From assembly GCA_028042835.1 (NCBI GenBank), contig JAOFOL010000009.1:1-59712 (forward strand): DNA of 59,712 nucleotides. Direction: 5' to 3'. This document shows positions 8,694 to 17,978 of this stretch, piece after piece. How positions within the stretch are numbered: the first letter of the stretch is position 1; the number at the start of each line of letters is the position of its first letter. The position numbers and the translations under genes were made by a program. Below the pieces are notes generated by a model. That model made no database searches and was not told where the DNA came from. It saw only the letters and a list, made by a program, of their open reading frames with translations. Source of the stretch: Opitutales bacterium (lineage in GTDB: Bacteria > Verrucomicrobiota > Verrucomicrobiia > Opitutales > Seribacteraceae).

Positions 8694-9685
8694 AATTCTA
8701 CACAAACCGGGCAAGCTTCAACCCAGTGACCCTCCGAAACTTCTCTCATTGGGGAACGCTCACTAAGCTGAGCTTCCGTGTGCTCCCTGCCACTCCTTGG
8801 CCCAAAACGGCAGCCATTATTTAAGTCCAATAAACTTGGAACAATTCCCTCAATTGTTCTTAATTTTTTTTTGGGTGTACCATCCAAACGCGGAATCGAA
8901 TCTAGCAAGTCCTGGGTATACGAGTGTTTTGGCTGGGCAAAAATTTTGCGAGTTGATCCCTTTTCAACAATTCTACCCGCGTACATCACACAAACCTCAT
9001 CACATGTTTCTGCAATTACGCCAAGATCATGGGTTATTAAAAGTATGGACGAGCCTGATTTTTTTTGTAAATTTTTGAGCAAATCGAGAATTTGGGCCTG
9101 AACGGTGACATCCAAGGCAGTAGTAGGCTCATCAGCAATAATCAGTTTTGGCTGGCATGCCAAAGCCATCGCAATGACAACTCTTTGCCGCATACCGCCG
9201 GATAATTGGTGCGGGTATTCATGTACCCTGTTTTCGGGCGATGGAATGCCAACAGCATCAAGCATCTGGATCGAGTTCAACCATGCTTGATGGTCTGTAA
9301 TGTTTTTATGTATATTAAAAACTTCACTAAGCTGTGCACCAATTTTCTGTACGGGATTCAACGCATTCATTGGTTCCTGAAAGATCATACCTATTTGATT
9401 CCCTCGAACTTCCCTCATCTTTTCCGGACTAAGATTAAGGAGATCGATACCATTAAAATTTACTTTCCCCGAAATAACCTTCCCCATTGGCTTTGGAAGT
9501 AAGCGCATAATCGAATAAGCGGTGACGCTTTTCCCGCATCCAGATTCCCCAACCAAACCAACAGTCTTTCCCGAAAAAACATCAAAGTCCACTCGATCAA
9601 GGGCCGTGACTTCACCTTCATCCGTCGAGAAAGAGACCGATAAATCGGTTACACTTAGTAAAGGTTTTGCAATCTGGTCTTTCAT
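8690..9685 (-). CDS. oppD: Peptide ABC transporter ATPase, OppD/DppD type
   Basis: This 331-residue ATPase has Walker A GESGCGKS at residues 46-53, the Q-loop IFQEPMNALNP, the signature LSGGMRQRV and Walker B LIIADEP. The C-terminal oligo/dipeptide extension (GIVPSLLDLNNGCRFGPR, then EACPVC) is present. The SGGMRQRV signature is typical of the D subunit and SGGQRQR of the F subunit, so together with the next gene it should form the ATPase heterodimer. It begins 20 bases after the solute-binding protein gene and ends in an ATGA overlap with the OppF-type gene. It acts at the cytoplasmic face and powers the YejB/YejE permease pair encoded upstream. Confidence 0.94.
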   Translation of the reverse strand: MKDQIAKPLLSVTDLSVSFSTDEGEVTALDRVDFDVFSGKTVGLVGESGCGKSVTAYSIMRLLPKPMGKVISGKVNFNGIDLLNLSPEKMREVRGNQIGMIFQEPMNALNPVQKIGAQLSEVFNIHKNITDHQAWLNSIQMLDAVGIPSPENRVHEYPHQLSGGMRQRVVIAMALACQPKLIIADEPTTALDVTVQAQILDLLKNLQKKSGSSILLITHDLGVIAETCDEVCVMYAGRIVEKGSTRKIFAQPKHSYTQDLLDSIPRLDGTPKKKLRTIEGIVPSLLDLNNGCRFGPRSGREHTEAQLSERSPMREVSEGHWVEACPVCVEL

Positions 9686-9705
9686 ACTGTGAGCAACTTA
9701 AAACT

Positions 9706-11886
9706 TCAATTAGACTTATAGTCTTCGTAAACCCGAATGGTAGGATCCTTGGAAACGGGCGAACTATCTTTCATTGCATTTACTATTTTTTCTTTTTTAT
9801 CCTGATCTATCCAAAAAACTTGGAACTCTTCATAATCTCTCGATTCTTTTGGGCCCCAATTTTCTGGAAAACTGACCCAATTCCAGTGCCCTATTCTAAG
9901 CCAAGGCTTCTTCCATGCCGGAACCCACACAGCATGGTCGTGAATCATCTCGCTCAATTGATGTGCCATTTCAGTAATTCGGTCAAGATCTTCCTCGTCA
10001 CGATACTGATCAATCAAATGATCAATTTTCTGAACGGCTGTCTGGGTGAAATTATTTGTACTAACTTTGGTTGTAAGCTTCTGCTTTAAAGAACCATCCG
10101 GCGTATATTTTGAATCACCGCCTTCTTCATATGCATTATCGGAATGATAGGGTTCCCAAAATCTTGGAAAAAGTTCTACGAATGAATTAAATGCAGAAAA
10201 AACAACCTGATGGTTTTTCTCATTGGCTGCTTTCCATGATGCGGTTGGTTCAAGTATTTTAAGTTTCATTTCAAGACCTGCTTTTTTTGCCTGCTCTTTA
10301 AGCACCACCAGCACATCCTCAAAATGTCTATAACCGGTAAGTACTTCTACAGCTAGACGCTCCCCATTTGAATTTACTAAAATACCATCCCCTCCCCTTT
10401 TTTTGTATCCTGCTTTAGCAAAGAATTCCAATGCTTTATCTACGGAAAACTCCCTCGCTTTCAACGTGGGATGAGAACGGTCTCCATATCCATCAGCGAC
10501 CGTATTCATTCGAACAAAATCTCCTCTGAAAATCTTCTCTAATACCATATCAAAATTCATGGCATGATGAAAACCGATCCGTACATTTAAATCATTAAAC
10601 GGGGGACGCTGTGAATTTATCCTTAAAGCATACGATGGAGGTGGAGTCTGATTAAAAAATGTCACTTTGGAGAGATAACCATTGGTGACCAATCGATGCT
10701 CATTGGGAAGTTTGTCGTACCAAAATTCAGTCTTTGCCAACCCGAACATATCGATACCACCCTTCAGAAAAACTTCAAACGCTTTGTTATAATCCCTAAT
10801 CACGCTGACCTTTATTTTATCGGGATTAAATCTGTACCTAAAGAAAGGTTTTTTATCTGCCCACCAATCTTTTTGGCGAACTAAAGTAACGGATTTCCCC
10901 TTATCTATATTCTCTGGCAATGCCTCATAGGCTCCTGTAGTTGGCTCCGGATCCCATTGATATTTACTTAGAAACTCACCATCCAGCTCGCCATAAAAGT
11001 GCTCAGGTTTTGCCCGAATTGAAACTCGCTCCACGATGTCCGGTTTAGCTTTGTAAAAAGTAATGGACAGAGTCTCATCATCATAGAGGGTTACTCTCTG
11101 GAATTTATCTTTTCCGTAAAAATCATTGTACCAAGGTGCCTGAATATGCTTACTTCTCATGAAATAAAAGAAGAAGAAAAAATCAGAAACTTTTACTTTT
11201 TCTCCATCACTGTATCGAGCATTCGGATCCAACCTGAAATAAACGGTTTTTCCGTCTTCACCTACCGCCCAGGAATTAGCTAATCCAGGAAAATATCCAT
11301 CTGAATTCGGGTGCGGATGAACTAGGCTAAGAACATTGTAATCAAGCAAGTAGCTTCGAAAAGCCCCATTTGCATCGGGTCCGATAGTTCGTAAGGTTCT
11401 TGGAAAATCTCTCATGAAAACCTCCCAGGTGCCTCCTTTTTGGGCGGCGGTAGAGGAAAATTCTGTTTCCTCACTTCCATCCATCCATTTAAGAGTCAGA
11501 GGAATCTTATCGGATGTAAGGATCTTAAAACAGTCCGAATTTTTAGAATAAAATTCCAAAACTTCTTCTGAACAGTCTACAAGTAAAGGGTGGGGGTTTC
11601 CTGCTTTATCTGTAATGCCTGACTGAGAACCGGAGTCTTGGTTGCTTATCAAAAGAGGAGATCCCCCTTTCATCTGCTTCGCAAATTCCACTGCAAATTC
11701 TTTTCCAAATTCCCTGGCAAGTTCACGGACAAATTCTCGATCAAAAGTTTTCCCTTCATTATTCTGCGGAGTATTCTTGGCAGGGCTTTTCTCTCGAGGA
11801 GGCTTCAACTTGGGATTATCACAACTTTGAGTCGATAAACTTATAAAAAGTACGACGAGAATATTTAAGTATGTATAGATTTTCAT
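9706..11886 (-). CDS. yejA: YejA-like peptide-binding lipoprotein (SBP family 5)
   Basis: I start the gene at the ATG at 11886, 1 base after the permease stop. It gives a lipoprotein-type signal (MKIYTYLNIL... ending LSTQSC, Cys22). The frame is open 23 codons further up, but that part lies inside the permease gene. After the signal comes a charged helix with repeating (R/K)EF elements (residues 50-75). The SBP_bac_5 core follows, with PGLANSWAVGEDGKTVYFRL, DPEPTTGAYEAL, KDWWADKKPFFRYRFNPDKI and LDRITEMAHQLSEMIHD. The RYRFNPDKI block and overall layout fit YejA rather than OppA. At about 726 residues it is longer than E. coli YejA (604), the extra length lying mostly at the N-terminus. It binds substrate outside the membrane for the YejB/YejE channel. 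Confidence 0.88.
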   Translation of the reverse strand: MKIYTYLNILVVLFISLSTQSCDNPKLKPPREKSPAKNTPQNNEGKTFDREFVRELAREFGKEFAVEFAKQMKGGSPLLISNQDSGSQSGITDKAGNPHPLLVDCSEEVLEFYSKNSDCFKILTSDKIPLTLKWMDGSEETEFSSTAAQKGGTWEVFMRDFPRTLRTIGPDANGAFRSYLLDYNVLSLVHPHPNSDGYFPGLANSWAVGEDGKTVYFRLDPNARYSDGEKVKVSDFFFFFYFMRSKHIQAPWYNDFYGKDKFQRVTLYDDETLSITFYKAKPDIVERVSIRAKPEHFYGELDGEFLSKYQWDPEPTTGAYEALPENIDKGKSVTLVRQKDWWADKKPFFRYRFNPDKIKVSVIRDYNKAFEVFLKGGIDMFGLAKTEFWYDKLPNEHRLVTNGYLSKVTFFNQTPPPSYALRINSQRPPFNDLNVRIGFHHAMNFDMVLEKIFRGDFVRMNTVADGYGDRSHPTLKAREFSVDKALEFFAKAGYKKRGGDGILVNSNGERLAVEVLTGYRHFEDVLVVLKEQAKKAGLEMKLKILEPTASWKAANEKNHQVVFSAFNSFVELFPRFWEPYHSDNAYEEGGDSKYTPDGSLKQKLTTKVSTNNFTQTAVQKIDHLIDQYRDEEDLDRITEMAHQLSEMIHDHAVWVPAWKKPWLRIGHWNWVSFPENWGPKESRDYEEFQVFWIDQDKKEKIVNAMKDSSPVSKDPTIRVYEDYKSN

Positions 11887-11887
11887 A

Positions 11888-12958
11888 TCATTCGTAAGTG
11901 GAGAATTTTTTGGGATCAAAAGCTTCCCGTACAGCTTCTCCAATAAAAGTAACAAGGGTTAAAGTTAGGACGAGTGAAGCAACCGTGTAAATCACGATCC
12001 ATGGAGCAGTTCTAAGATTGCTTACGCCTTGTTTAAGGAGCTCACCCCAACTTGGAGTGGGTGGGGGCAAACCATAACCAAGGAAATCAAGTGCAGTTAT
12101 AGAAGAAATAGCTGCCGCAATGGTAAAAGGAGCAAATGTAACAAGCGTAGAAATTACATTGGGTAAAAGATGCTTAAGAATGATTCGAAGAGGGCTCGCC
12201 CCAATAACTTTCGCCGCGGATATATAATCTCGGGATTTTTCCCGGTAAACGGAAGCTCGTATGTAATAAGTCATTCCAGTCCATGAAAAAAGAACCATGA
12301 TAATAAGGAGCGAAGATACCTGCCATCCGACTCCCCACCAACCAGGCATAACGGATACGAGAATAATGACCATGTATAGAAAAGGAACATTCGCCCAAAT
12401 CTCAACAAACCTCAGCCCCAACATATCGATTTTGCCCCCCAGGTAACCCATCAGACTTCCAATAGTAATAGCAATTAAATAAGTAAGTACTAAATATCCA
12501 ATGGCAAAGGTCATTGCTATGCGAAAACCGTAAAGAAGGCGGGCTAAAATATCACGTTCCGTTTTATCCGTTCCGCAAAAATGGCTCCTTTTTAAACTTG
12601 GGGAAGAAAATCCGGTTGAACTGGCATCCCTGTAATCCATTTCGTATGGATCATAGGGAATCAAAGGCATAAGGATCCAATTTCTAGACTCCTTCTCTTC
12701 AAATCGTTTCTGAAGCTCCCGATAATCCACTTCGTACTCATATCCCAACCCAAATTGTTTACCACTGTATTGCTTCCCATAGGTGGGAAAAAATAATTCA
12801 TTATCATATGAAACAATAAGCGCTCTTTTATTGACAAATAATTCTCCAGCTAAACTAAAGACATAAAGGCTGACTAAAATGATGAACGACCAATAACCAC
12901 GTTTTATCGAGCGAAATCGGCGAAGCTTTTTTAAGGTAAGTGGATTGAGCTGAATCAT
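11888..12958 (-). CDS. yejE: YejE-like peptide ABC permease
   Basis: This inner-membrane permease has the YejE hallmarks: the N-terminal LRRFRSIKRGYWSF segment, a first helix with GELFVNKRAL, an extended extracytoplasmic stretch (about residues 45-130), FCGTDKTERDILARLLYG, GGKIDMLGLRFVEIWANVP, the EAA-type loop ASPLRIILKHLLPN, ITALDFLGYGLPPPTPSWGELL, and the C-terminal FIGEAVREAFDP. The start at 12958 (ATG, MIQLNPLTLKK) aligns with E. coli YejE; an in-frame ATG at 12988 would overlap yejB. Relatives import peptides and, in enterobacteria, microcin C. It lies 4 bases after yejB and 1 base before yejA. Confidence 0.92.
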   Translation of the reverse strand: MIQLNPLTLKKLRRFRSIKRGYWSFIILVSLYVFSLAGELFVNKRALIVSYDNELFFPTYGKQYSGKQFGLGYEYEVDYRELQKRFEEKESRNWILMPLIPYDPYEMDYRDASSTGFSSPSLKRSHFCGTDKTERDILARLLYGFRIAMTFAIGYLVLTYLIAITIGSLMGYLGGKIDMLGLRFVEIWANVPFLYMVIILVSVMPGWWGVGWQVSSLLIIMVLFSWTGMTYYIRASVYREKSRDYISAAKVIGASPLRIILKHLLPNVISTLVTFAPFTIAAAISSITALDFLGYGLPPPTPSWGELLKQGVSNLRTAPWIVIYTVASLVLTLTLVTFIGEAVREAFDPKKFSTYE

Positions 12959-12962
12959 CTGA

Positions 12963-14387
12963 TTATTCAAAGCGTACCCGGGGATCAACCATTGCCACCA
13001 AAGCGTCTGAAATAATATTACCTAGTAGCATCAGAGTTGCCGAGAGTGTTAAGATTCCCATTACAACCGGATAGTCCCGGTCGATTACCGAATTAAAACC
13101 AAGCAAACCAAAGCCATCGATATCAAAAATTGTTTCAATCAAGAAAGATCCAGTGACAAATAAAGTTACCTGATGCCCAACGTTTGTAGCAAGAGGTACC
13201 AGTGAATTTCGCAGTGCATGTTTACGAACTGCATTTTTAAATGAAACTCCTTTTGCCATAGCCGTTCGAACATAATCAGCTGAAAGGTTATCCATAAGAT
13301 GGTTCTTCATCAACATTGTCACAAAAGCAAAGCCTCCAATTAAATAGCAACAAAGGGGCTGAACCGTGTGAGAAATTAAATCACCGATTTTGCCAACTAC
13401 TGATAGATCATCGAAATTATCGCTCACTAATCCACCCATTGGTAGCAAATCTAGATTTACTGATAAAAAAAGGAGCAGAAGAGACCCTAAGGCATAACCG
13501 GGTACTGCATAGCCTACAAAAATTAATACGGATGTAAGATCATCAGAAAACTGTTTATGGCGAACGGCTTTGTAAACGCCAAGTGGGATGCATACCAGAT
13601 AGGTGATTATAAAAGTGAGTAATCCAAAATAGGTGGAAATAGGTAATCTTTCGGCAATAACTTCAAGAACAGGCTCTCCGTAGCGAGTTGACTGCCCGAA
13701 GTTACCCTGAAAAACACCCTCATAACGAGTCATAAATAGCTCAGCTACAGGCTTGGAACTACTGTCGTCGGAATCTCTTTTACGCATGCGAACACTCCAA
13801 CTGCCAAGTAATTCATCCAAATTTTCAATCGTTACCTTTGCGTCACCACTTCTGAGCAGGGTAACACTTTCTCTAGCTCCTTGTATCCAGGGCTCCTTTT
13901 GATTAGCTTCCAATCCGTCAATTTCTCCGTCACGATTTTGGTCTATTTCCTCAAACTTCACATACCTTGAAATATGTTTAGGTATTTCATGCCACTGAAC
14001 ATAACCATCCATATTCCAATCGAGCTCTGAAATATGAAAATCTGGGATCCTGATCCTTTCTGACAAAGAAATTTCATCATTAATAAAATTAATTTGTCGA
14101 AATTCGGTTTCCCGCGGAAGAACTCCTAGCCAGATCAGATAAGCTTGCCAATGAGGCTTATCAAATCCGTACAAGCGTTTCATCTGCTCCATCTGATCCT
14201 TGGAGAGAGCTTGATCAGAGCCGAGTGCTTGCCCGCCACCACCATCTTGCGAAACCTGCTGCATTTGCATCATAGCCTGCTCAAGAGGGCCTCCAGGAGC
14301 CAAACGGGTAATCGCAAATACCAAAACACTGATTCCGAACAAGGTCGGCGGAATCAATAACATCCTTCTTAAAAAATAATCACGCAT
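12963..14387 (-). CDS. yejB: YejB-like peptide ABC permease with an inserted EF-hand pair
   Basis: The ends match YejB: MRDYFLRRMLLIPPTLFGIS, then LAPGGPLEQAM at the start, and DRDYPVVMGIL and DALVAMVDPRVRFE at the end, with the EAA loop AKGVSFKNAVRKHALRN between. At 474 residues it is about 110 longer than E. coli YejB (364). The excess lies at residues 90-220, in the extracytoplasmic loop after the first helix. It contains two complete EF-hand loops: D123-x-N125-x-D127-G-x-V-x-x-x-E134 and D149-x-N151-x-D153-G-x-I-D157-x-x-E160. The family function is passage of peptides through the inner membrane; a calcium-binding loop on the outer face is an addition I do not know from characterised members. 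It is the first gene of its operon and faces the opp operon across 194 bases. Confidence 0.9.
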   Translation of the reverse strand: MRDYFLRRMLLIPPTLFGISVLVFAITRLAPGGPLEQAMMQMQQVSQDGGGGQALGSDQALSKDQMEQMKRLYGFDKPHWQAYLIWLGVLPRETEFRQINFINDEISLSERIRIPDFHISELDWNMDGYVQWHEIPKHISRYVKFEEIDQNRDGEIDGLEANQKEPWIQGARESVTLLRSGDAKVTIENLDELLGSWSVRMRKRDSDDSSSKPVAELFMTRYEGVFQGNFGQSTRYGEPVLEVIAERLPISTYFGLLTFIITYLVCIPLGVYKAVRHKQFSDDLTSVLIFVGYAVPGYALGSLLLLFLSVNLDLLPMGGLVSDNFDDLSVVGKIGDLISHTVQPLCCYLIGGFAFVTMLMKNHLMDNLSADYVRTAMAKGVSFKNAVRKHALRNSLVPLATNVGHQVTLFVTGSFLIETIFDIDGFGLLGFNSVIDRDYPVVMGILTLSATLMLLGNIISDALVAMVDPRVRFE

Positions 14388-14581
14388 GAATTATCCTTAA
14401 TTCCTATGCACAGTCTCCCTATTGTTCAAAGTCAAACGACGAAAAACTCTACGATGCTCAAATGCTTTTGCTTGCCATGAGGGTGCGGGTGAACACTTTT
14501 TGAAAGATCAGAATTTATAATCCATCAATAAAATCTTTTTTAAGGCTTACCCACATTGGGTATTTAATCGTCTTTGGAATA

Positions 14582-16162
14582 TTGATGAGTTCTTGCACTG
14601 CACCAAATAATGTAGAGCAAGCATTAGGTGATAAAATCTTACACTTCGGATTGGGAGCCGAGCCTCAGTACCTTGACCCGCATCTGGCAAGCAGTGTATC
14701 GGCTCATAATGTAATTATCGCATTAATTGAAGGACTGGTTAGTGAAGATCCAAAAACTTTAAAACCTGTACCGGGGGTGGCGGAAAGGTGGGAAATTTCA
14801 GAAGATGGCCTGGTCTACACTTTTCATTTTAGAAAAAATGCAAAATGGAGTAACGGTGACCCTGTAACAGCCAATGATTTTGTTTATTCTTATCGAAGGA
14901 TTCTCAACCCAAATCTCGCATCCCAGTATGCCAGCATGCTGCACGGGTTGAAAAATGCACGAAGATACCATAGAGAAGGCACTTCATGGGAAGAGGCAAA
15001 TGTGGGGGTTGTCGCGATAGATGAGCATACGCTGCAACTTACATTGGAAAATCCAACGCCTTATTTTTTAGAACTTTTGAATCATTACAGCTGGTTTCCT
15101 GCTCACCCCCCAACCATCGAAAAATTTGATGCCTTTGCAAAACAGGGAACCTCTTGGACCCGACCAGGAAACTATGTCGGGAATGGACCTTTTGTTCTTT
15201 CAGATCACAAAGTAAACTCCGTAATTGAAGTAACCAAGAACCCCAATTATTGGGATGCTGATACCGTCTCCTTAAACAAAATTCGATTCTATCCGATTGA
15301 AAGTGCTGATACTGAAGAGCGGGCTTTTAGGTCTGGCTTCCTACATCTTACGCAAACCGTATCTCCAGACCGGATTGATTACCTGAAAGAGAATTATCCT
15401 GATTTAATACATTTTGAATCCTATTTGGGTACTTACTTTTATCGCTTCAATTTAGACAAAGCTCCATTTGATGATGTGAGAGTAAGGCTAGCCTTCAACT
15501 TAGCCACAGACCGAAAAGCCATCGTTGAAAAAGTCACGAAAGGGGGCCAAACTCCTGCGGTATGCTTCACACCCCCTGAAACTGGTGGATTCACACCCAA
15601 AGCCCGGTTTAAATTTGATCCCGATAAAGCAAAAGCTTTACTTCAAGATTATTTAAATGATAAAGGCCTCAAGAGCTTTCCAAAGATAGAATTAAAATAT
15701 AACACTTCAGAAGGACATAAAAAAGTCGCTGAAGCATTACAGGGAATGTGGAAAGAAAATCTCGGCGTGGAAATTCAGCTTCTGAATATGGAATGGAAAG
15801 TATTTTTATCCACCATCGCAAAGCGCGATTTTTCCATCGCCCGGGCCGGATGGATTGGTGACTATGTCGATGCAAATACATTTCTACATATGTGGCGAAC
15901 CGAAGACGGGCACAACAATACAGGATGGTCAAATGCCAGATATGATGAATTACTGGATTTAGCTGCGAGAGAATCTAATGCCACTAGGAGGTTTTCATTA
16001 TTTGATGAATGTGAAAAATTACTTTCAGAACACGCACCCATTCTGCCCATTTACTTTTATGTACATGTGACCCTCCGCAGTCCTACTGTTAAAGGCTGGC
16101 ACCCCACCCTTTTGGATCATCATCCTTATAAATATGTTCGCTTACTGAAAGGAAAAGAATAA
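14582..16162 (+). CDS. oppA: Oligopeptide ABC transporter substrate-binding lipoprotein (OppA-like)
   Basis: The SBP family 5 fold is clear: LGAEPQYLDPHLASS, VPGVAERWEISEDGLVYTFH, FRKNAKWSNGDPVTANDF, GNGPFVLSDHKVNSVIEVTK, DDVRVRLAFNLATDRKAI. It resembles E. coli OppA/MppA (about 540 residues) and binds peptides outside the inner membrane. The only canonical start is the TTG at 14582, two codons before SSC, which leaves no signal peptide. The frame is open upstream to a stop at 14501-14503 and encodes KSFLRLTHIGYLIVFGILMS before SC, a textbook lipoprotein signal. No ATG, GTG or TTG exists there, so initiation at an ATA (14528) or ATT (14513) codon seems likely. It heads the operon oppA-oppB-oppC-oppDF, 6 bases before oppB. 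Confidence 0.92.
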   Translation: MMSSCTAPNNVEQALGDKILHFGLGAEPQYLDPHLASSVSAHNVIIALIEGLVSEDPKTLKPVPGVAERWEISEDGLVYTFHFRKNAKWSNGDPVTANDFVYSYRRILNPNLASQYASMLHGLKNARRYHREGTSWEEANVGVVAIDEHTLQLTLENPTPYFLELLNHYSWFPAHPPTIEKFDAFAKQGTSWTRPGNYVGNGPFVLSDHKVNSVIEVTKNPNYWDADTVSLNKIRFYPIESADTEERAFRSGFLHLTQTVSPDRIDYLKENYPDLIHFESYLGTYFYRFNLDKAPFDDVRVRLAFNLATDRKAIVEKVTKGGQTPAVCFTPPETGGFTPKARFKFDPDKAKALLQDYLNDKGLKSFPKIELKYNTSEGHKKVAEALQGMWKENLGVEIQLLNMEWKVFLSTIAKRDFSIARAGWIGDYVDANTFLHMWRTEDGHNNTGWSNARYDELLDLAARESNATRRFSLFDECEKLLSEHAPILPIYFYVHVTLRSPTVKGWHPTLLDHHPYKYVRLLKGKE

Positions 16163-16167
16163 TAGAA

Positions 16168-17085
16168 ATGTCTAAATTCATTCTACTTAGAATTCTTCAG
16201 GCAATTCCCACCCTTTTAGTTATTGCTACCCTTACTTTTTTTATGACAAGAATGGCACCGGGTGGTCCATTTGATTCTGAAAAAAATATACCAGCTGAAA
16301 TCAAAGCGAAATTAGAGTCTCACTTTGGTCTAGATAAACCCCTGCATGAGCAATATTTTTTATATCTCCAAAATCTCCTACATGGCGACCTCGGTCCATC
16401 CTTCAAATATATGGGGTGGGAAGTTTCTGAATTAATTGCCAAAGCATTTCCAGTATCTGCTCAGCTCGGACTGCTTTCTTTGGGCATTGCCTTACTTTTA
16501 GGCTTACCCACAGGTATAATTGCCGCTCTTCGCAAAAATTCAAAATATGATTACCTGTTAATGACGATTGCGATGATCGGAATTTGTTTACCCACATTTG
16601 TCTTGGGTCCCCTATTGATTTTGATCTTTTCTTCTTGGCTTGGCTGGCTTCCCCCGCTCGGGTGGTATGCATTATCAGATATGTTTCTGCCATCTCTCAC
16701 CCTAGGGCTTTTCTATGCGGCTTACATTGCCCGACTTACGCGGGCCGGCATGCTTGAAACTTTAAATCAGGACTACATACGAACGGCAAGAGCCAAGGGA
16801 GCCTCTCCCTTACGAGTAATTTCAAGGCATGCGTTAAAAGGTGGATTGCTTCCTGTGGTCACATTTTTAGGACCAGCTTTTGCAGGACTGATAAGTGGTT
16901 CCTTTATTATTGAAAGTATTTTCTTCATTCCTGGCCTTGGGAAATTTTTTGTGACTGCTGCCTTCAATCGTGACTACACCATGGTTTTAGGAACCGTGCT
17001 CTTCTATGCCTGCTTAATTATTATTTTAAATCTGATTGTCGATGTCATTCAAGCTACCCTGGATCCAAGATCCCGAAACCTATGA
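16168..17085 (+). CDS. oppB: Oligopeptide ABC transporter permease OppB
   Basis: The 305-residue protein has the OppB/DppB pattern: an N-terminal helix (FILLRILQAIPTLLVIATL), TRMAPGGPFDSEK, an extracytoplasmic loop of about 60 residues with HFGLDKPLHEQY, five further helices, and the EAA loop TARAKGASPLRVISRHALKG. It ends NLIVDVIQATLDPRSRNL, as family members do. The length equals that of E. coli OppB (306), so this copy has no insertion, unlike the YejB homologue in the divergent operon. It pairs with OppC to form the channel. It follows oppA by 5 bases and its last bases overlap the start of oppC by ATGA, so the two are translationally coupled. Confidence 0.95.
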   Translation: MSKFILLRILQAIPTLLVIATLTFFMTRMAPGGPFDSEKNIPAEIKAKLESHFGLDKPLHEQYFLYLQNLLHGDLGPSFKYMGWEVSELIAKAFPVSAQLGLLSLGIALLLGLPTGIIAALRKNSKYDYLLMTIAMIGICLPTFVLGPLLILIFSSWLGWLPPLGWYALSDMFLPSLTLGLFYAAYIARLTRAGMLETLNQDYIRTARAKGASPLRVISRHALKGGLLPVVTFLGPAFAGLISGSFIIESIFFIPGLGKFFVTAAFNRDYTMVLGTVLFYACLIIILNLIVDVIQATLDPRSRNL

Positions 17086-17978
17086 GTATCGAGTCTGCCA
17101 AAGCCAAGGAACTAGTTTCTGAAAACCCGGGAGAATCTTCCCTGTGGGGCGATGCATGGATCAGACTTCAAGCCAATCGACTCGCGACGGTTAGTCTCTT
17201 CTTTTTTGTATTGATTACAGTTATTACAATCATCGGACCAGAAATACTTTCTCTTGAATATGATCAGCAGGATCTAGATAATACTTTTTCTGCACCTAAT
17301 TCCTCACATTTTTTTGGTACAGATAATCTGGGTCGCGACTTATTCGCTCGGGTTCTTCATGGAGGCAGAATTTCTCTAGCAGTTGGATTTCTCGCAACCG
17401 CAGTTTCACTGGTCATCGGAGTTGCTTATGGCACGATGTCTGGATACCTGGGAGGAAAAACTGATGCGTTACTGATGAGGGTCGTAGATATTCTCTACTC
17501 CTTACCATTTACCATTTTTGTAATTTTACTAATGGTTCTATTCGGCAGAAACTTCATCCTTTTATTTATTGCAATTGGTGCGGTTGAGTGGCTCACCATG
17601 GCACGTATAACCCGAGCTCAAACTTTAAGTTTAAAAAAAGCGGAATTCATAGAAGCTGCACGAGCCCTTGGGTATTCTCATTATCGGATCGTTGCCCGCC
17701 ACATACTTCCAAATCTACTTGGACCTGTAATTGTCTATGCTACGCTTACTGTACCTGCAGTTATGCTACTTGAGGCAGTTTTAAGCTTTTTAGGATTGGG
17801 AGTTCAGGCACCGATGAGTTCATGGGGTAGTTTAATTAAAGAGGGTTCTGAAAAAATGGATATTGCTCCATGGTTAATTTTATTTCCAGGTATTTTCTTC
17901 TCCCTCACTCTTCTCGCACTGAATTTTCTCGGAGATGGATTACGGGACGCCCTCGACCCAAAATCAGCAAAAGAATAA
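17082..17978 (+). CDS. oppC: Oligopeptide ABC transporter permease OppC
   Basis: This 298-residue permease has the OppC layout: a cytoplasmic N-terminus of about 35 residues, a first helix, an extracytoplasmic segment with HFFGTDNLGRDLFARVLHGG, and then the core with GYLGGKTDALLMRVVDILYSLP, the EAA-type loop ARALGYSHYRIVARHILPN, LEAVLSFLGLGVQAPMSSWG and LNFLGDGLRDALDPKSAKE. The motif FGTDNLGRD is characteristic of the DppC/OppC family. It overlaps oppB by ATGA and the dual ATPase gene by TAATG. With OppB it forms the transmembrane channel of the second peptide importer in this window. Confidence 0.95.
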   Translation: MSIESAKAKELVSENPGESSLWGDAWIRLQANRLATVSLFFFVLITVITIIGPEILSLEYDQQDLDNTFSAPNSSHFFGTDNLGRDLFARVLHGGRISLAVGFLATAVSLVIGVAYGTMSGYLGGKTDALLMRVVDILYSLPFTIFVILLMVLFGRNFILLFIAIGAVEWLTMARITRAQTLSLKKAEFIEAARALGYSHYRIVARHILPNLLGPVIVYATLTVPAVMLLEAVLSFLGLGVQAPMSSWGSLIKEGSEKMDIAPWLILFPGIFFSLTLLALNFLGDGLRDALDPKSAKE

